Positions 4,930 to 6,728 of a stretch of 6,728 nt of DNA are shown here, one piece after another. The first letter of the stretch is position 1, and each line of letters opens with the position of its first letter. The translations under genes and the position numbers were made by a program. Below the pieces are notes generated by a model, which saw nothing but the letters and a program-made list of their open reading frames with translations, made no database searches and was not told the origin of the DNA. Origin of the DNA: Burkholderiales bacterium (GTDB lineage Bacteria; Pseudomonadota; Gammaproteobacteria; Burkholderiales; SG8-39); NCBI GenBank assembly GCA_017880745.1, contig JADGRR010000158.1, forward strand, positions 1 to 6,728, given 5' to 3'.

Positions 4930-6363
4930 ATGGACCTCGGCCGGTTAAAGGAAATCAATCCCTGGTGCTACGCGCTTACGCCTCTTCCGGGTGAAGAGCG
5001 CGCGCCGGTGCGCCTGTACGCCAATGCGGAACTGTTGCGCGGCATGGACGCCAAGGTGTTGGAGCAGATCGCCAACGTGGCGCGCCTGCCCGGCCTGGTC
5101 GGGGCCGCGATGACCATGCCGGACGCGCACTGGGGCTACGGCTTTCCCATCGGCGGGGTCGCCGCCTTCGATGCCGACGCAGGCGGCATCATTTCTGCGG
5201 GCGGGGTCGGCTTCGACATTTCCTGCGGCATCCGCTGCCTGCGCACCAACCTCGATCTGACTACGCTCGCGCCGCGCCTGGAACGGCTCGCCGACGTGCT
5301 GTTTCGCGCCATTCCCGCCGGCGTCGGCGAGGAAGGACAGCTCAAACTGTCCCCGGGCGAGCTCGACGCGGTGATGCGCGGCGGCGCGCAATGGGCACTG
5401 CGCCACGGCTACGGCGTGGCAGCGGACCTGGAATACATAGAAGAGCGCGGCTGCGTCGCCGGCGCCGTGCCGGCCGAGGTGTCCGATCTGGCCAAACGCC
5501 GCCAGCGCGGCGAGATGGGAACGCTAGGCTCGGGGAACCATTATTTCGAGATCCAGGTGGTGGAACGCATTTACGACGCGCAAGCCGCCGAGGCTTACGG
5601 CATCGCCGCAGGCCAGGTCCTGGTGTCGATCCACTGCGGCTCGCGCGGCCTCGGCCATCAAGTCGGCACCGACTATCTGGTCACGCTCGCCAAGGCGGCC
5701 GGCCGGCTCGGCATCCGCCTGCCCGAACGCGAGCTCGCCTGCGCGCCGATCAAGTCGCCCGAAGGCCAGCAGTACCTGGGCGCGATGAATGCCGCGATCA
5801 ACATCGCGCTCGCCAATCGCCAGATCCTCACCCACCTCGCGCGCGCAGCGTTTGCCGAAGTGCTGCCCAAGGCCACGCTTGAGACGCTGTACGACGTGTC
5901 GCACAACACCTGCAAGGTCGAAACCCACGTGGTCGACGGCAAGCCGCGCCTGCTCTACGTGCACCGCAAGGGCGCGACGCGCGCGTTCGGACCCGGGCAT
6001 CCGGCGCTGCCCGCACGCTATCGCGCGGTGGGACAGCCGGTGATCATCGGCGGCAGCATGGGTACGGGCTCCTGGATACTCGCCGGCAACCCGGAGGCGC
6101 AGAACGGCGCCTTCGCCTCGGCCAGCCACGGCGCGGGTCGCGCGATGAGCCGGCACCAGGCGCTGCGACTATGGCACGGGCGCGAACTGATCCACGAACT
6201 GGCGGTGAACGGCATCCTGATCCGCACGCGCTCCATGCGCGGCGCCGCCGAAGAAGCGCCCGGCGCGTACAAGGATGTGGATCTCGTCGCCGAAGCGACG
6301 GAGAAGTCCGGGCTCGCACGCCGCGTCGCCTTGCTGCGACCGAAGGCGTGCGTGAAGGGTTGA
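4930..6363 (+). CDS. rtcB: RNA-splicing ligase RtcB
   Basis: RtcB seals RNA ends carrying a 2',3'-cyclic phosphate or 3'-phosphate to a 5'-hydroxyl, using GTP and Mn(2+) through a GMP-histidine intermediate. In bacteria it acts in RNA repair; in archaea and animals it splices tRNA. At 477 residues this is the long form typical of archaea and eukaryotes, longer than the 408-residue E. coli protein. Visible active-site residues are Asp96 and Cys99 (in GVGFDISCG), His204 (GSGNHYFE), His235 (SIHCGSRGLGHQ), His325 (VSHNTCK) and His400 (SHGAGR). These match the order of the manganese ligands and the guanylylated His404 of Pyrococcus horikoshii RtcB. The sequence is continuous across all motifs, so no intein interrupts it. 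ATG 4930 follows GGAGG (4921-4925) at 4 nt. It forms an operon with the archease gene. No rtcA cyclase or rtcR regulator is present in the window, so the unit differs from the E. coli rtcBA arrangement. Confidence 0.97.
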   Translation: MDLGRLKEINPWCYALTPLPGEERAPVRLYANAELLRGMDAKVLEQIANVARLPGLVGAAMTMPDAHWGYGFPIGGVAAFDADAGGIISAGGVGFDISCGIRCLRTNLDLTTLAPRLERLADVLFRAIPAGVGEEGQLKLSPGELDAVMRGGAQWALRHGYGVAADLEYIEERGCVAGAVPAEVSDLAKRRQRGEMGTLGSGNHYFEIQVVERIYDAQAAEAYGIAAGQVLVSIHCGSRGLGHQVGTDYLVTLAKAAGRLGIRLPERELACAPIKSPEGQQYLGAMNAAINIALANRQILTHLARAAFAEVLPKATLETLYDVSHNTCKVETHVVDGKPRLLYVHRKGATRAFGPGHPALPARYRAVGQPVIIGGSMGTGSWILAGNPEAQNGAFASASHGAGRAMSRHQALRLWHGRELIHELAVNGILIRTRSMRGAAEEAPGAYKDVDLVAEATEKSGLARRVALLRPKACVKG

Positions 6364-6382
6364 GATCCGAGGGACGCCACTG

Positions 6383-6400
6383 CCCGCTGAGCCAGCAGGG
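6383..6400. terminator. Hairpin in the rtcB/MFS convergent gap
   Basis: CCCGCTG (6383-6389) pairs with CAGC-A-GGG (6393-6400), giving seven GC-rich pairs with one bulged A and a 3-nt loop. It stands in the 63-bp gap between two convergent stops, where both transcripts should end. No T-run follows on either strand, so termination by this element is a guess from position. The rest of the gap shows nothing else apart from a GATCC/GGATC pair flanking the hairpin. Confidence 0.3.
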
Positions 6401-6426
6401 ACGCGGGGATCCGGCCTTTAGCGACG

Positions 6427-6728
6427 TTAGTTTTCTTCTTCCGGCGGCCGTATTTTTCTGAACAGCGCAAGCAGCAGCAGGTCGTACGCGATCTTCACCC
6501 CGCCCGCCACCAGCAGCGGCCAACCGAACGTCGACAGGCCCAGCATCCAGCCCGCGAGGAACGGGCTCATGGCGGAGGCGAGGCTGCGCGGCACCGAGGT
6601 GATGCTCGCTGCGGCCGGCCGTTCCGCCGGCGTCACGATCGCCATCACGTAGGAACTCCGGGTCGGCACGTCCATCTGCGACAACGCACTCCTGAGGAAC
6701 AAGAGCGCGATGGCCCAACTCAGGTCGG
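6427..6728 (-). CDS. Major facilitator superfamily transporter, C-terminal fragment (5' end outside window)
   Basis: This is the last 99 codons of a membrane transporter, with the frame open at the right window edge. Seen are a partial hydrophobic helix (SWAIALLFL), a conserved-looking loop SQMDVPTRSSYVMAIVTPAE, an amphipathic stretch with SVPRSLASAMSP, and two more hydrophobic segments (about residues 52-67 and 69-88 of the fragment) leading to a charged cytoplasmic tail, KIRPPEEEN. This fits the last three helices (10-12) of a 12-helix MFS protein. The QMDVPTRxSYVMA and ERxAAAS patterns recall a group of MFS permeases often annotated only by family. The substrate cannot be told from this part. 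It is convergent with rtcB and probably functionally unrelated to it. The stop TAA follows a Glu-Glu-Glu-Asn end. Confidence 0.82.
   Translation of the reverse strand, partial: DLSWAIALLFLRSALSQMDVPTRSSYVMAIVTPAERPAAASITSVPRSLASAMSPFLAGWMLGLSTFGWPLLVAGGVKIAYDLLLLALFRKIRPPEEEN

Noticed and set aside
5524..6156. Open - strand frame of 210 codons inside rtcB
   Set aside because: Antisense shadow of a well-conserved ligase; composition is Arg/Ala-rich without motifs.
4930..6363. Intein in RtcB
   Set aside because: RtcB is a frequent intein host, but the frame runs through all active-site motifs at normal spacing and a total of 477 residues leaves no room for one.
1..6728. CRISPR array, insertion sequence, attachment site, tRNA or rRNA
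   Set aside because: No regularly spaced repeats, transposase motifs, terminal inverted repeats or tRNA-like cloverleaf were seen on reading both strands; coding density leaves no gap over about 140 bp.

Overview
This GC-rich (visibly well above 60 %) window reads as ordinary bacterial chromosome, most likely from a betaproteobacterium. The basis for that is the classical two-domain ArgA, the GC-rich codon use, and the CopA-CopZ-CsoR and PncA/PncB types. The assignment is an inference; no rRNA or other phylogenetic marker is present. No mobile element, CRISPR array, tRNA or rRNA was seen. Eight genes fill almost all of the sequence, and two of them are cut by the window ends.

Left part, + strand (2-973): a copper-homeostasis cassette. 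It holds the C-terminal end of a Cu(+)-exporting P1B-type ATPase (copA), a 69-residue CxxC copper chaperone (copZ), and a CsoR-family Cu(I)-sensing repressor that most likely starts on a TTG inside copZ. The three would act together: CsoR senses Cu(I) and derepresses, CopZ carries Cu(I), and CopA expels it. The cassette's main promoter must lie upstream of the window.

Next, argA (1083-2396, +), N-acetylglutamate synthase, is a single gene behind its own plausible sigma-70 promoter. It converges on the minus-strand pair pncA-pncB (4360 down to 2427). This pair forms a compact NAD-salvage operon (nicotinamide to nicotinate to nicotinate mononucleotide) joined by a 4-base GTGA stop/start overlap. 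A hairpin sits in the convergent gap and reaches into the pncB stop codon.

Right part, + strand: a gene for archease (4498-4911) and rtcB (4930-6363) form an RNA-ligase operon, divergent from pncA across a 137-bp spacer. Every RtcB metal-binding residue and the GMP-accepting histidine are present, and there is no intein. A truncated MFS transporter (6427-6728, -) runs in from the right edge, convergent to rtcB.

I found no convincing undescribed system. The points most worth a second look are the TTG-started CsoR with a Cys/His-rich N-terminal tail, and the archease-RtcB pair placed back to back with the NAD-salvage operon.
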